Assembly: GCF_900101625.1 (NCBI RefSeq)
Contig: NZ_FMYZ01000001.1
Location: 466,304 to 530,303, forward strand
DNA length: 64,000 nucleotides
DNA from: Cupriavidus sp. YR651
GTDB taxonomy: Bacteria > Pseudomonadota > Gammaproteobacteria > Burkholderiales > Burkholderiaceae
Direction: 5' to 3'
Below are positions 7,261-16,054 of this stretch, piece after piece; the first letter of the stretch is position 1; each line of letters starts with the position of its first letter. Below the pieces are notes generated by a model. That model had not been told where the DNA came from. It ran no database searches and saw only the letters and a program-made list of their open reading frames with translations. The position numbers and the translations under genes were made by a program.

Positions 7261-9885
7261 TCAGCGCTTGCGCGTGGCCCGGCTGCTCTTGGTGGCCGGC
7301 TTGGCCGCGTGCTTGGACGCAGTCTTGCGCGGCTTTTCGAGGTGCGCCGGCTTGGGCTTGGCGGCTCGCCTGCCCGACTTGCCCGCGGGCGTCTTCGACG
7401 CTGGCTTGCCGCCATGCGGCGCATGACCGACATGCGGCTTGAGCGGCGTGATGACAGCCTCGAATACCGGTTGCTCCTCGATCACGCGATCGAGCGTCTC
7501 GTCGAACGATTCCTCGGGCTTGGACGTACCACCGAGCAGTGCCGCGAGCTGCCGCCCCTTCTTGCGGGCCGGCACCGCGTGGGCGGCGGGCACGCGCGGC
7601 TGCGTCTCGGGCCCCGTCACGCGGGCACGCAACGTCTTGGCCGACGGTTCCTGCACCAGGCGGAAGTCGATCTTGCGCGCATCGAGGTCCACGCGCGACA
7701 CCTGCACGCGCACGCGGTCGGTCAGTCGATAGCGAATGCCGGTGCGCTCGCCGCGCAACTCATTGCGCGCCTCGTCGTACTGGAAGTAATCGCTACCCAG
7801 TTCGGTGACGTGCACAAGGCCTTCCACATACAGTTCGTCCAGTTGCACGAAGATGCCGAAGGACGTGACCGCGCTGATCGTGCCGGCGAAGTCACTGCCA
7901 AGCTTGTCACGCATGAAATAGCACTTGAGCCACGCTTCCACGTCCCGCGATGCCTCGTCGGCACGACGCTCGTTGGCCGAGCAATGCAGGCCGAGTTCGT
8001 CCCAGATTGCCTCGTTGCGCTTGGCGCGGGCGGCGGTGTTCTCGGCACGCTTCTCGGCGTCCGCGGCGTTCATGCGGCGCGCCTTGGGCGAGATCGCCGT
8101 ATTGAGCTCGGTGCCATGGGCGAATGCCGGCTGGTACTTGGTATGGGCCAGCACGGCCTTGATCGCGCGGTGGACCAGCAGGTCCGGGTAGCGGCGGATC
8201 GGACTCGTGAAGTGCGCGTAGGCCTCGAAGGCCAGGCCGAAGTGGCCGATGTTGTCGGGGCTGTAGACCGCCTGCTGCATCGAGCGCAGCAGCATCGTCT
8301 GCAGCATCGGCGCATCGGGGCGGGACTTGATCTTGTCCATCACCTCGGCGTAGTCCGAAGCCTGCGGCTTGTCGCCGCCGCCCAGCGAAAGACCAGCCGT
8401 CCTCAGGAATTCACGCAGGTTCTTGAGCTTTTCCTCGCTCGGGCCCGCGTGGATGCGGTAGAGCGTGGGATGCTTGAATCGTTCGAGGAAATCGGCCGCG
8501 CAGACGTTGGCCGTCAGCATGCACTCCTCGATCAGCCGGTGTGCATCGTTGCGCGTGCGCGGCAGGATCTGTTCGATCTTGCCCTGCGCGTTGCAGACGA
8601 TGTAGGTCTCGGTGGTATCGAAATCGATCGCTCCGCGTTCGCGTCGCGCCTTGAGCAGGACCTGGAACAGTTCGTACAGGTTCTGCAGGTGCGGCACCAG
8701 GTCAGCGCGCTTGTGTGCCTCGGGACCCTTGGTGTTCGACAGCACCGACCAGACCTCGTTGTAGGTCAGGCGCGCCGACGAATGCATCACTGCCGGGTAG
8801 AACTGGTAGCCCTTGAGCTCGCCCTTCGCCGTGATCACGGCGTCGCACACCATGCACAGCCGATCCACTTGCGGATTCAGCGAGCACAAGCCGTTGGACA
8901 GCTTTTCCGGCAGCATCGGAATCACGCGGCGCGGGAAATAGACCGAAGTCGCCCGGTCAAGCGCATCCGCATCCAGCGGCGTTCCGGGACGCACGTAGTG
9001 CGAAACGTCGGCGATCGCCACGATCAGGCGCCAGCCCTTGGCGCGGCCGATCTTGACCGGCTCGCAATACACGGCATCATCGAAGTCGCGCGCGTCCTCC
9101 CCGTCGATCGTGACCAGGGGCACGTCGCGCAGATCGATGCGGTGATCCAGGTCGGCCTGGCGGACTTCATCGGGCAGCGCCTGCGCTTCCTTGGCCGCCG
9201 CGGGCGAGAACGCATGCGGCACGCCGTACTTGCGCACTGCGATCTCGATTTCCATGCCGGGATCGTCGATATCGCCCAGGATCTCCACCACGCGGCCCAC
9301 GGGCTGCACATAGCGGTCGGGCCACTCGATGAGCTCCACGCTCACCACCTGCCCCACGCGAGCCTTGCCCTGCGCCTTGGGCGGAATGAGGATGTCCTGG
9401 CCGATGCGCTTATCCTCGGGCGCCACCACCAGCACGCCGTTCTCCGATAGCAGACGGCCGATCACATAACGGTTGGCGCGCTCGACGATCTCGACGATCT
9501 GGCCCTCGGGACGGCCACGGCGGTCGTAGCCAACGACGCGCACCTGGGCGCGGTCGTTGTGCATGGCCTTCTGCAGTTCGCGCTCGGGCAGGAAGACATC
9601 GTCCTCGCCATCGTCGCGAATCAGGAAGCCGAAGCCGTCGCGATGGCCCTGCACGCGGCCAAGCACGAAGTTCGGCTGATGGGCCAGCTCATAGCGGCCC
9701 TTGCGATTCAGTTCGATCTGGCCGTCGCGCTCCATGGCGGCGAGACGTTTCTGGAAGCCGTCGTGCTCCTTGCGCGTGACGGCCAGGGTCTTGGCGATGT
9801 CACCGGCCGACAGGGGCGACCCCGAAGTTCTCAGCACGCCGAGGATTTCTTCCCGGCTAGGGATCGGATAGTTGTTCTGATTCAA
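7261..9885 (-). CDS. rnr: Ribonuclease R
   Basis: 3'-5' exoribonuclease of the RNB family (874 residues) that degrades structured RNA and helps rRNA quality control. Order of parts: N-terminal winged helix (SREEILGVLRTSG), cold-shock domains, RNB catalytic core with DGEDARDFDDAVYC, S1 domain (DFAGTISAVTSFGIFVQL), and a long Lys/Arg/Ala-rich C-terminal tail typical of RNase R. The only plausible start is TTG at 9885-9883: an in-frame TAG lies at 9900-9898, nothing else can start between, and the first internal ATG would delete the winged helix. It is divergent from tRNA-Leu, whose promoter begins 17 bp away. Confidence 0.94.
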   Translation of the reverse strand: MNQNNYPIPSREEILGVLRTSGSPLSAGDIAKTLAVTRKEHDGFQKRLAAMERDGQIELNRKGRYELAHQPNFVLGRVQGHRDGFGFLIRDDGEDDVFLPERELQKAMHNDRAQVRVVGYDRRGRPEGQIVEIVERANRYVIGRLLSENGVLVVAPEDKRIGQDILIPPKAQGKARVGQVVSVELIEWPDRYVQPVGRVVEILGDIDDPGMEIEIAVRKYGVPHAFSPAAAKEAQALPDEVRQADLDHRIDLRDVPLVTIDGEDARDFDDAVYCEPVKIGRAKGWRLIVAIADVSHYVRPGTPLDADALDRATSVYFPRRVIPMLPEKLSNGLCSLNPQVDRLCMVCDAVITAKGELKGYQFYPAVMHSSARLTYNEVWSVLSNTKGPEAHKRADLVPHLQNLYELFQVLLKARRERGAIDFDTTETYIVCNAQGKIEQILPRTRNDAHRLIEECMLTANVCAADFLERFKHPTLYRIHAGPSEEKLKNLREFLRTAGLSLGGGDKPQASDYAEVMDKIKSRPDAPMLQTMLLRSMQQAVYSPDNIGHFGLAFEAYAHFTSPIRRYPDLLVHRAIKAVLAHTKYQPAFAHGTELNTAISPKARRMNAADAEKRAENTAARAKRNEAIWDELGLHCSANERRADEASRDVEAWLKCYFMRDKLGSDFAGTISAVTSFGIFVQLDELYVEGLVHVTELGSDYFQYDEARNELRGERTGIRYRLTDRVRVQVSRVDLDARKIDFRLVQEPSAKTLRARVTGPETQPRVPAAHAVPARKKGRQLAALLGGTSKPEESFDETLDRVIEEQPVFEAVITPLKPHVGHAPHGGKPASKTPAGKSGRRAAKPKPAHLEKPRKTASKHAAKPATKSSRATRKR

Positions 9886-9901
9886 TTTTTCTCGGAACTA
9901 T

Positions 9902-9929
9902 TTGACAAACGTTTTACGGTCGCTATAAT
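9902..9929 (+). promoter_or_regulatory. Consensus sigma-70 promoter of tRNA-Leu
   Basis: Perfect TTGACA (9902-9907) and perfect TATAAT (9924-9929) separated by 16 bp, with a GC-rich discriminator before the tRNA. A start site near 9936 leaves a leader of about 20 nt. Such consensus promoters are expected for stable RNA genes. Confidence 0.88.
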
Positions 9930-9954
9930 GGGCGCTTCGGTTGTTTCGACACCT

Positions 9955-10041
9955 GCCCAGGTGGCGGAATTGGTAGACGCACTAGGTTCAGGTCCTAGCG
10001 GTGGCAACACTGTGGAGGTTCGAGTCCTCTCCTGGGCACCA
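9955..10041 (+). tRNA. tRNA-Leu (anticodon CAG), CCA encoded
   Basis: An 87-nt class II tRNA. The acceptor arms are GCCCAGG (9955-9961) and CCTGGGC (10031-10037), with discriminator A10038 and encoded CCA (10039-10041). The anticodon stem CTAGG/CCTAG holds the loop TTCAGGT with anticodon CAG at 9989-9991, reading CUG codons. A long variable arm and the T-loop GTTCGAGTC are present. It has its own promoter and terminator. Confidence 0.97.
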
Positions 10042-10053
10042 GGATTCAGCGAG

Positions 10054-10082
10054 AAACCCGCAACGTTTGTTGCGGGTTTTTT
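10054..10082 (+). terminator. Intrinsic terminator after tRNA-Leu
   Basis: Perfect 11-bp stem (AAACCCGCAAC, 10054-10064; complement 10069-10079) with a 4-nt loop, followed by a T-run through 10082. Confidence 0.9.
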
Positions 10083-10361
10083 GTTTTCCGAAGGCATTAT
10101 CTCGAATCCTCCGCGCTGACCTGTCACAACTGCCAAATCGTACACCCCTCTCCTGGATCGCCAGCAGCAGCATGACTGCGCGAACCTTTCTGTTATCTGG
10201 CTGTTCTTCCCGATTTTTCTTACCGAAGCACAACTGCAACCGACTACTGGCATTACGCCGTGGTTGAGTGTATCAGCTTCAGTGGCGATTCCGGCATTAT
10301 CTCGCCAGGTTTTACCGGCCTATCGCGAGAAATGCACAACAACCTTCACTCACTTCCGCCG
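10083..10361. other. Intergenic stretch after tRNA-Leu; one 12-bp direct repeat
   Basis: No convincing gene is present. Reading frames here are short, have no ribosome-binding site and run into the tRNA in antisense. The 12-mer GGCATTATCTCG occurs twice, at 10093-10104 and 10293-10304, exactly 200 bp apart. The downstream end leads into the promoter of the Rrf2 regulator. Confidence 0.4.
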
Positions 10362-10397
10362 TTGACAGTTTAACCATCTGTAACTATTATGGTTTCA
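10362..10397 (+). promoter_or_regulatory. Promoter and operator of the Rrf2-type regulator
   Basis: TTGACA (10362-10367) and TATTAT (10385-10390) are spaced by 17 bp. An imperfect palindrome of 7-5-7 layout, TGTAACT-ATTAT-GGTTTCA (10379-10397), covers the -10 element. The same site recurs at 10865-10883 in front of the next gene, so it is a good candidate binding site for the encoded regulator and implies autorepression. Confidence 0.62.
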
Positions 10398-10413
10398 CAT
10401 TGAGATTTCCCGC

Positions 10414-10848
10414 ATGACTACCAGCAGCCGGTTTGCCGTCGCCGTCCATATCCTCACCCTGCTCGCGCAAGCGGACGGCCCCGTGCCGTCGTCGATGATC
10501 GCTGGCAGCGTGGGCACCAATCCTGCGCTGATCCGTCGCCTGGTCGGGGCACTGATCGAGGCCGGCTTCGTGACCACGACGATGGGCAGCACCGGCGGCG
10601 CCATGCTGGCTCGCCCCGCAACGGATATTACGCTGCTGGAGGTGTTTCGCAGCGTGGAAACCACCGCGCTGATCACGCTACACCAGAGCGCGCCCAATCC
10701 GGCCTGCATGGTTGGTCGCGAGATTACCGGCGCGCTGCGGCACGTCGCGGATCGCGCGCAGGCAGCGATGGATGCCACGCTCGCGGAAGTCACAATTGCC
10801 GGCATGCTCGCCGACGTCGAACACGCAGCCCAGCGCCGCAAGCGCTGA
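10414..10848 (+). CDS. Rrf2-family transcriptional regulator
   Basis: 144-residue Rrf2-type winged-helix regulator. The N-terminal helix-turn-helix spans about residues 4-65 (SSRFAVAVHILTLLAQ, NPALIRRLVGALIEAGFV), followed by the family wing GSTGGAMLARPATDITLLEV. A single cysteine, Cys98 in NPACMVGREI, is present, unlike the three-cysteine Fe-S members IscR and NsrR, so a redox-thiol mechanism like that of HypR/YwnA proteins is more likely (inference). The downstream reductase and the shared palindrome indicate that it represses itself and that gene. Confidence 0.85.
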   Translation: MTTSSRFAVAVHILTLLAQADGPVPSSMIAGSVGTNPALIRRLVGALIEAGFVTTTMGSTGGAMLARPATDITLLEVFRSVETTALITLHQSAPNPACMVGREITGALRHVADRAQAAMDATLAEVTIAGMLADVEHAAQRRKR

Positions 10849-10864
10849 TTTTTTTATCCCGATA

Positions 10865-10883
10865 TGTAACCACTCCGGTTTCA
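10865..10883 (+). promoter_or_regulatory. Second Rrf2-type operator, before the reductase gene
   Basis: TGTAACC-ACTCC-GGTTTCA is an inverted repeat of 7-5-7 layout with one mismatch between arms. It shares 13 of its 14 arm bases with the site in the regulator's own promoter. It lies 36 bp before the ATG of the reductase gene, in the 70-bp gap after the regulator. Confidence 0.58.
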
Positions 10884-10918
10884 TATCGATCCATGTGAAT
10901 CAAAACAAAGGAACGACC

Positions 10919-11530
10919 ATGAAGATCGCCATCATCGGCGCCACGGGTAACGTGGGCTCCCGCCTGACCGACGAAGCCTTGCGCCGCGGCCACACCGTAA
11001 CCGCCCTCGCCCGCCACGCGAGTCAATTGCCGGCAAGGGATGGTCTGATCCCTCGCGACGTGGATGCGGCGGACAATAAGTCGCTGAGCGAAGCACTGGC
11101 TGGTCATGACACCGTAATCAGCACTGTGCGGTTCCTGCAGACCACGGCTGCCCAGATCGCCGGCGCCGTCAAGAGGGCCAGGGTGAAGCGTCTGCTGGTG
11201 GTGGGTGGGGCCGGCAGTCTGTATGTGGGGCCTGGCGTGCAACTGGTGGATACGCCGGGATTCCCGGCGCAGTACAAGGACGAGGCAGCTGCTGGCCGCG
11301 ATTTCCTGAATGCGCTGCGCGGCGAATCGGAGCTGGAATGGACCTTCCTGTCGCCCTCCGCGCTGTTCATGCCTGGCGAGCGCACCGGCACATTCCGCGT
11401 GGGCGAGGAAAACCTGCTTTCGGACGCCGCAGGCAAAAGCTGGATTTCGATGGAAGACTACGCCATCGCCATGCTTGATGAAATTGAGAAACCGGCGCAC
11501 GTGCGCCAGCGCTACACCGTCGGTTACTGA
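10919..11530 (+). CDS. NAD(P)-binding oxidoreductase (NAD(P)H-binding/NmrA-like Rossmann protein)
   Basis: 203-residue short atypical SDR protein. The Rossmann loop GATGNVG is at residues 7-13 (MKIAIIGATGNVG), followed by the segments VKRLLVVGGAGSLYV and ESELEWTFLSPSALFMPGERTG typical of the NAD(P)H-binding YwnB/BVR-B-like family. The start ATG at 10919 has the ribosome-binding site AAAGGA 7 nt upstream. Its position behind an Rrf2 regulator and a matching operator suggests an inducible reductase for stress from electrophiles or oxidants. The true substrate cannot be told from sequence. Confidence 0.85.
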   Translation: MKIAIIGATGNVGSRLTDEALRRGHTVTALARHASQLPARDGLIPRDVDAADNKSLSEALAGHDTVISTVRFLQTTAAQIAGAVKRARVKRLLVVGGAGSLYVGPGVQLVDTPGFPAQYKDEAAAGRDFLNALRGESELEWTFLSPSALFMPGERTGTFRVGEENLLSDAAGKSWISMEDYAIAMLDEIEKPAHVRQRYTVGY

Positions 11531-11539
11531 TCGCGATGT

Positions 11540-11567
11540 GCCGAGGCGACGGCGATGCCGCCTCGGC
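11540..11567. terminator. GC-rich hairpin between converging genes
   Basis: Outer 8-bp arms GCCGAGGC (11540-11547) and GCCTCGGC (11560-11567), with a small inner GGC/GCC stem. It lies between the stops of the reductase gene and the phosphoribosyltransferase gene. No T-run follows, so its strength is uncertain. Confidence 0.5.
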
Positions 11568-11588
11568 CCTGCTGACTCTTCCGGCAGC

Positions 11589-12158
11589 TCAGGCGGCCGA
11601 ATCGTCTTCCAGCAGGCTGGCCCGCTTGCCGCGCTTGAGCCAGGCGGTCAGGTTATGCGGACGCAGCGTGTCATATTCCTCGAACGGCTGGTGGATCCAG
11701 GGGTTCGACGGCAGGAACGTCACGTGGTAATCCGGCTCTACCTTGGAGCAGGCCTTGTACCACAGCACGGCAGAGCGAACGTCCGTCACCGCCGGATAGC
11801 GCTCCTTCAGATGGCGGCCCACGCGTTCGAGCGTGACGCCCGAATCCACCAGGTCATCCACCAGCAGGATCTTGCCCGACAGCTCGCCGCGCGTCATCGT
11901 GATGTACTGCGCGATATCGAGGTCGCCCTGCTGCGTGCCGGCGGCTTCGCGATAGGAACTCGTCGCCAGGATCGCCAGCGGCACGTCGAAAATGCGCGAC
12001 ATCTGGTCGCCAACGCGCAAGCCGCCCCGGGCCAGGCACAGGATCTTGTCGAACTTCCAGCCGGACTCGTGCACGTTCAGCGCGAGGCGTGCGATCAGGC
12101 GATGGTAGTCATCCCACGAGACCCACAGGTTCTCGTCGTCATTGGTAGGCAGGTTCAT
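11589..12158 (-). CDS. Phosphoribosyltransferase domain protein
   Basis: 189-residue type I phosphoribosyltransferase. The PRPP-binding motif ILLVDDLVDSGVTLE (near residues 96-110) and the upstream LCLARGGLRVGDQMS loop match the xanthine/hypoxanthine salvage-like family. The ATG at 12158 (MNLPTNDDENLWVSWDDYHRL) has a purine-rich AGAGAGAAG sequence upstream. It lies downstream of purA on the same strand, which supports a purine salvage role, but the base it uses is not shown by the sequence. Two hairpins lie in the gap to purA. Confidence 0.85.
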   Translation of the reverse strand: MNLPTNDDENLWVSWDDYHRLIARLALNVHESGWKFDKILCLARGGLRVGDQMSRIFDVPLAILATSSYREAAGTQQGDLDIAQYITMTRGELSGKILLVDDLVDSGVTLERVGRHLKERYPAVTDVRSAVLWYKACSKVEPDYHVTFLPSNPWIHQPFEEYDTLRPHNLTAWLKRGKRASLLEDDSAA

Positions 12159-12200
12159 GATGTTTTCTTCTCTCTGGTCGGTGGCCGACAGATAAAGCAT

Positions 12201-12259
12201 CGGCCCGCATCTCGCGGGCCGAATGGCTTTGTGAGGTCGTGGCGCTCATGACGCCACGA
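12201..12259 (-). terminator. Two tandem hairpins in the purA-phosphoribosyltransferase gap
   Basis: Stem 1: CGGCCCGC (12201-12208) with GCGGGCCG (12214-12221), 5-nt loop. Stem 2: TCGTGGCG (12237-12244) with CGCCACGA (12252-12259), 7-nt loop. Read on the minus strand they follow purA. Stem 1 is followed by a short A/T-rich stretch but no true T-run. They may end purA transcription or attenuate read-through into the phosphoribosyltransferase gene. Confidence 0.5.
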
Positions 12260-12298
12260 ACATACTCAGCGGGTAAACTCGCGGCGTAATCCGCGATA

Positions 12299-13672
<1,374 letters not shown>

Positions 13673-13803
13673 TTAAAAACGTATTCTACTCTCGTTGCCG
13701 AACGGTTCCCGGTTTTCGGGCACCCGTATGACACACCTTTGCCGCCGAATCCGGGAGCCGGATCGGCAGAAAGGCGCTAAAAGGCCACATGGAGAGCGGG
13801 AAA

Positions 13804-13830
13804 CCGGACCGGCGCGAACTGCCGGTCCGG
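13804..13830 (-). terminator. Hairpin at the end of hisZ
   Basis: Perfect 10-bp arms CCGGACCGGC (13804-13813) and GCCGGTCCGG (13821-13830) with a 7-nt loop, flanked by AAA and TTT. On the minus strand it lies directly after the hisZ stop. The T-tract is short, so termination may be partial. Confidence 0.55.
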
Positions 13831-13833
13831 GGT

Positions 13834-14985
13834 TTAGCGCGGCACCACCACCCAGCTGTTACCCTGGCGCAGCAGTTGCCGGTCGCAGTTAAATTCGTCG
13901 AGCTCATGAGTATGGCCCGGCAGCGACTGAATCACGATCTCGCCTGCCGCGCGCAACGACGCGATGGCCGCACGCAACTCCGGATCGGCGCCCCAGGGGG
14001 CGAAGATGGCCTGGGCGCGAACCTCCACGGGCGACAACGCGGCCACCTCGCGTAGATCCAGCGAGAATCCGGTCGCGGGACGCGCACGGCCGAAGGCCTC
14101 GCCCACCTTGTCGTAACGGCCGCCACGAGCCACATAGTTGGGCAGCCCAGACACGTAAGCCGTAAACATCACCCCGCTGTGATAGTGGTAACCGCGCAAA
14201 TCCGACAGATCGATATTTACGCTGGCGCCACGGACCTGCGCGGCCAGTGCCGCCAGCTCGTCCAGCGCGCGGCCGATGGCCGGGCTGCCCGGCAGCGTGG
14301 CGCGGGCGCGCTCGATCACGTCGATGCCACCATACAGCGTGGGCAGCGCCAGCAGTGCATCGCGCTCGGTCTGTGGCAGGCCAACGGTCAGCTCGCGCAG
14401 CGCCGGCACATCCTTGGTTTCGAGCGCGGCGAACATGGCGTCCTCGATCTTGCGAATCGACGGCAGGCCATCGAGCAGCGCCTCGAGAATCCCGGCATGG
14501 CACAGGTCCAGCCGAACGTCGGTCAGGCCGGCGACCTGCAGCGCGGCCAGCATCAGTTCCTGGATTTCCACATCCGCTTCCAGGCCGGCATGGCCGTAGA
14601 TCTCGGCGCCGATCTGAATCGGCTCGCGCGTGGCGTGGAAACCCGCCGGACGCGCGTGCAGTACGTTGCCGGCGTAGCACAGGCGCGTCACGCCCGGACG
14701 GTTCAACAAGTGGGCGTCGATGCGGGCGACCTGCGGCGTGATGTCCGCGCGCAGGCCGAGCGTACGGCCAGACAGTTGGTCCACCAGCTTCAGCGTGCGC
14801 AGGTCCAGGTCATGACCAGTCCCCGTCAGGAGCGACTCCAGGTACTCCAGCATCGGGGGCATGACCAGCTCGTAGCCATACGTGCGGAACAGGTCCAGCA
14901 TGCGGCGGCGCAGTTCTTCGATCTTGCGCGCTTCCGACGGCAGGACGTCGGCAATGTTTTCGGGCAGGAGCCAGTGGTTGGACAT
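13834..14985 (-). CDS. hisZ: ATP phosphoribosyltransferase regulatory subunit HisZ
   Basis: Histidyl-tRNA-synthetase-like paralogue (383 residues) that partners the short HisG to start histidine synthesis and carries histidine feedback. Visible parts: class II synthetase-like fold with [38 protein letters not shown] and [27 protein letters not shown]. The anticodon-binding domain of a true HisRS is lacking. Its position between hflC and purA is the standard betaproteobacterial order. A true hisS gene is also present at 22957-24312, so this copy is not the tRNA ligase. Confidence 0.94.
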   Translation of the reverse strand: MSNHWLLPENIADVLPSEARKIEELRRRMLDLFRTYGYELVMPPMLEYLESLLTGTGHDLDLRTLKLVDQLSGRTLGLRADITPQVARIDAHLLNRPGVTRLCYAGNVLHARPAGFHATREPIQIGAEIYGHAGLEADVEIQELMLAALQVAGLTDVRLDLCHAGILEALLDGLPSIRKIEDAMFAALETKDVPALRELTVGLPQTERDALLALPTLYGGIDVIERARATLPGSPAIGRALDELAALAAQVRGASVNIDLSDLRGYHYHSGVMFTAYVSGLPNYVARGGRYDKVGEAFGRARPATGFSLDLREVAALSPVEVRAQAIFAPWGADPELRAAIASLRAAGEIVIQSLPGHTHELDEFNCDRQLLRQGNSWVVVPR

Positions 14986-15082
14986 GGCAAATCTCTTCTT
15001 TCAAAAACGGTTGCAGGCCGGCATGGCCAGCCTGGCGTCCGGCGAGGCGCGCGCCGCACTTGGACACGCCGCCTCCAGCCGG

Positions 15083-15111
15083 ACAAAACCCCGGACGGAC
15101 CGGGGTTTTGT
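15083..15111 (-). terminator. Intrinsic terminator after hflC
   Basis: Perfect 12-bp arms ACAAAACCCCGG (15083-15094) and CCGGGGTTTTGT (15100-15111) around a 5-nt loop. On the minus strand it follows hflC and includes a T4 tract. Confidence 0.75.
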
Positions 15112-15140
15112 CGAAACTCACGCGAACTGCGCGCTTCGCT

Positions 15141-16043
15141 CTATTTTTTGCCTCCGGCGGCAGCCGGGGCATTCGCACCACCGGACGAGCGCATATAGCG
15201 GAAGAAGTCCGAGTTCGGCTCCAGCACCATTACGTCACGCTTGTCGCGGAAGGTGTTGCGGTAGGCTTCCATGCTGCGCCAGAACTGGGCGAAGCTGGGA
15301 TCCTTGCCGAACGCGTCGGCGTAGATCTGCGATGCCTTGGCATCGCCTTCGCCCTTGACTACCTGCGCATCGCGATAGGCCTCGGCCAGCACCACTTCGC
15401 GCTGACGGTCGGCATCGGCGCGAATTTTCTCACCTTCGGCGGCGCCCGTCGAACGCAACTCGTTGGCCACGCGCTTGCGCTCCGCTTCCATGCGGCGATA
15501 CACGGATTCGCTGATCGCCGGCAGCAGGTCCACGCGCTTCAGGCGCACATCCAGGATTTCCACGCCCACGGACTGCGCATACTCGGCCATGCCGGTACGG
15601 ATGCTCTGCATGACCTTCTCGCGCTCACCCGCCACCACATCAGCGACCGTGCGCTTGCCGAACTCTTCACGCGCCACGGCATCGATCCGCTGCGTCATGC
15701 GATCCTGCGCGCCGCGCACGTTGCCACTAAAGGCCACGAAGAACTTGCGCGGATCGGTGATGCGCCACTTGACGAACCAGTCCACCACCATCGACTTCTT
15801 CTCGGCGGTCAGAAAGCGCTCGCTGGCGGCCACGTCGATCGTCTGCAGGCGGCGATCCATGAACACCACGTTCTGCAACGGCGGCGGCAGTTTGAAATGC
15901 AGGCCAGGTTCGCGCACCACCTGCTTGATCTCGCCGAAGGCGAACACGACGGCGTACTGGCGCTGGTCGACGACAAACAGCATCGACGACGCGATGGCCA
16001 GCACGATGAAAAGGCCAATGACAAAGGAAATCAGTCGGTTCAT
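15141..16043 (-). CDS. hflC: HflC, modulator of FtsH protease
   Basis: Membrane-anchored SPFH (band 7) protein of 300 residues. An N-terminal transmembrane segment (about residues 4-24, LISFVIGLFIVLAIASSMLFV) precedes the SPFH domain (QRQYAVVFAFGEIKQVVREPGLHFKLP) and a coiled-coil region rich in Ala/Glu/Arg. With HflK it forms the large periplasmic assembly around FtsH that tunes membrane-protein quality control. It starts 11 bp after the hflK stop, so the two are cotranscribed. The C-terminus ends in a short Gly/Ala/Lys tail. Confidence 0.95.
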   Translation of the reverse strand: MNRLISFVIGLFIVLAIASSMLFVVDQRQYAVVFAFGEIKQVVREPGLHFKLPPPLQNVVFMDRRLQTIDVAASERFLTAEKKSMVVDWFVKWRITDPRKFFVAFSGNVRGAQDRMTQRIDAVAREEFGKRTVADVVAGEREKVMQSIRTGMAEYAQSVGVEILDVRLKRVDLLPAISESVYRRMEAERKRVANELRSTGAAEGEKIRADADRQREVVLAEAYRDAQVVKGEGDAKASQIYADAFGKDPSFAQFWRSMEAYRNTFRDKRDVMVLEPNSDFFRYMRSSGGANAPAAAGGKK

Positions 16044-16054
16044 GACGGGTCTCC

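Noticed and set aside
7216..9450. 744-codon plus-strand open frame opposite rnr
   Set aside because: It is fully antisense to a complete RNase R gene, has no domain pattern, and is explained by GC-rich third positions in the real gene.
9988..10239. Minus-strand frame with a Cys-Pro-Gly-Glu-Asp-Ser-Asn-Leu-His segment near tRNA-Leu
   Set aside because: This peptide is the typical false translation of the antisense of a tRNA T-arm, not a protein.
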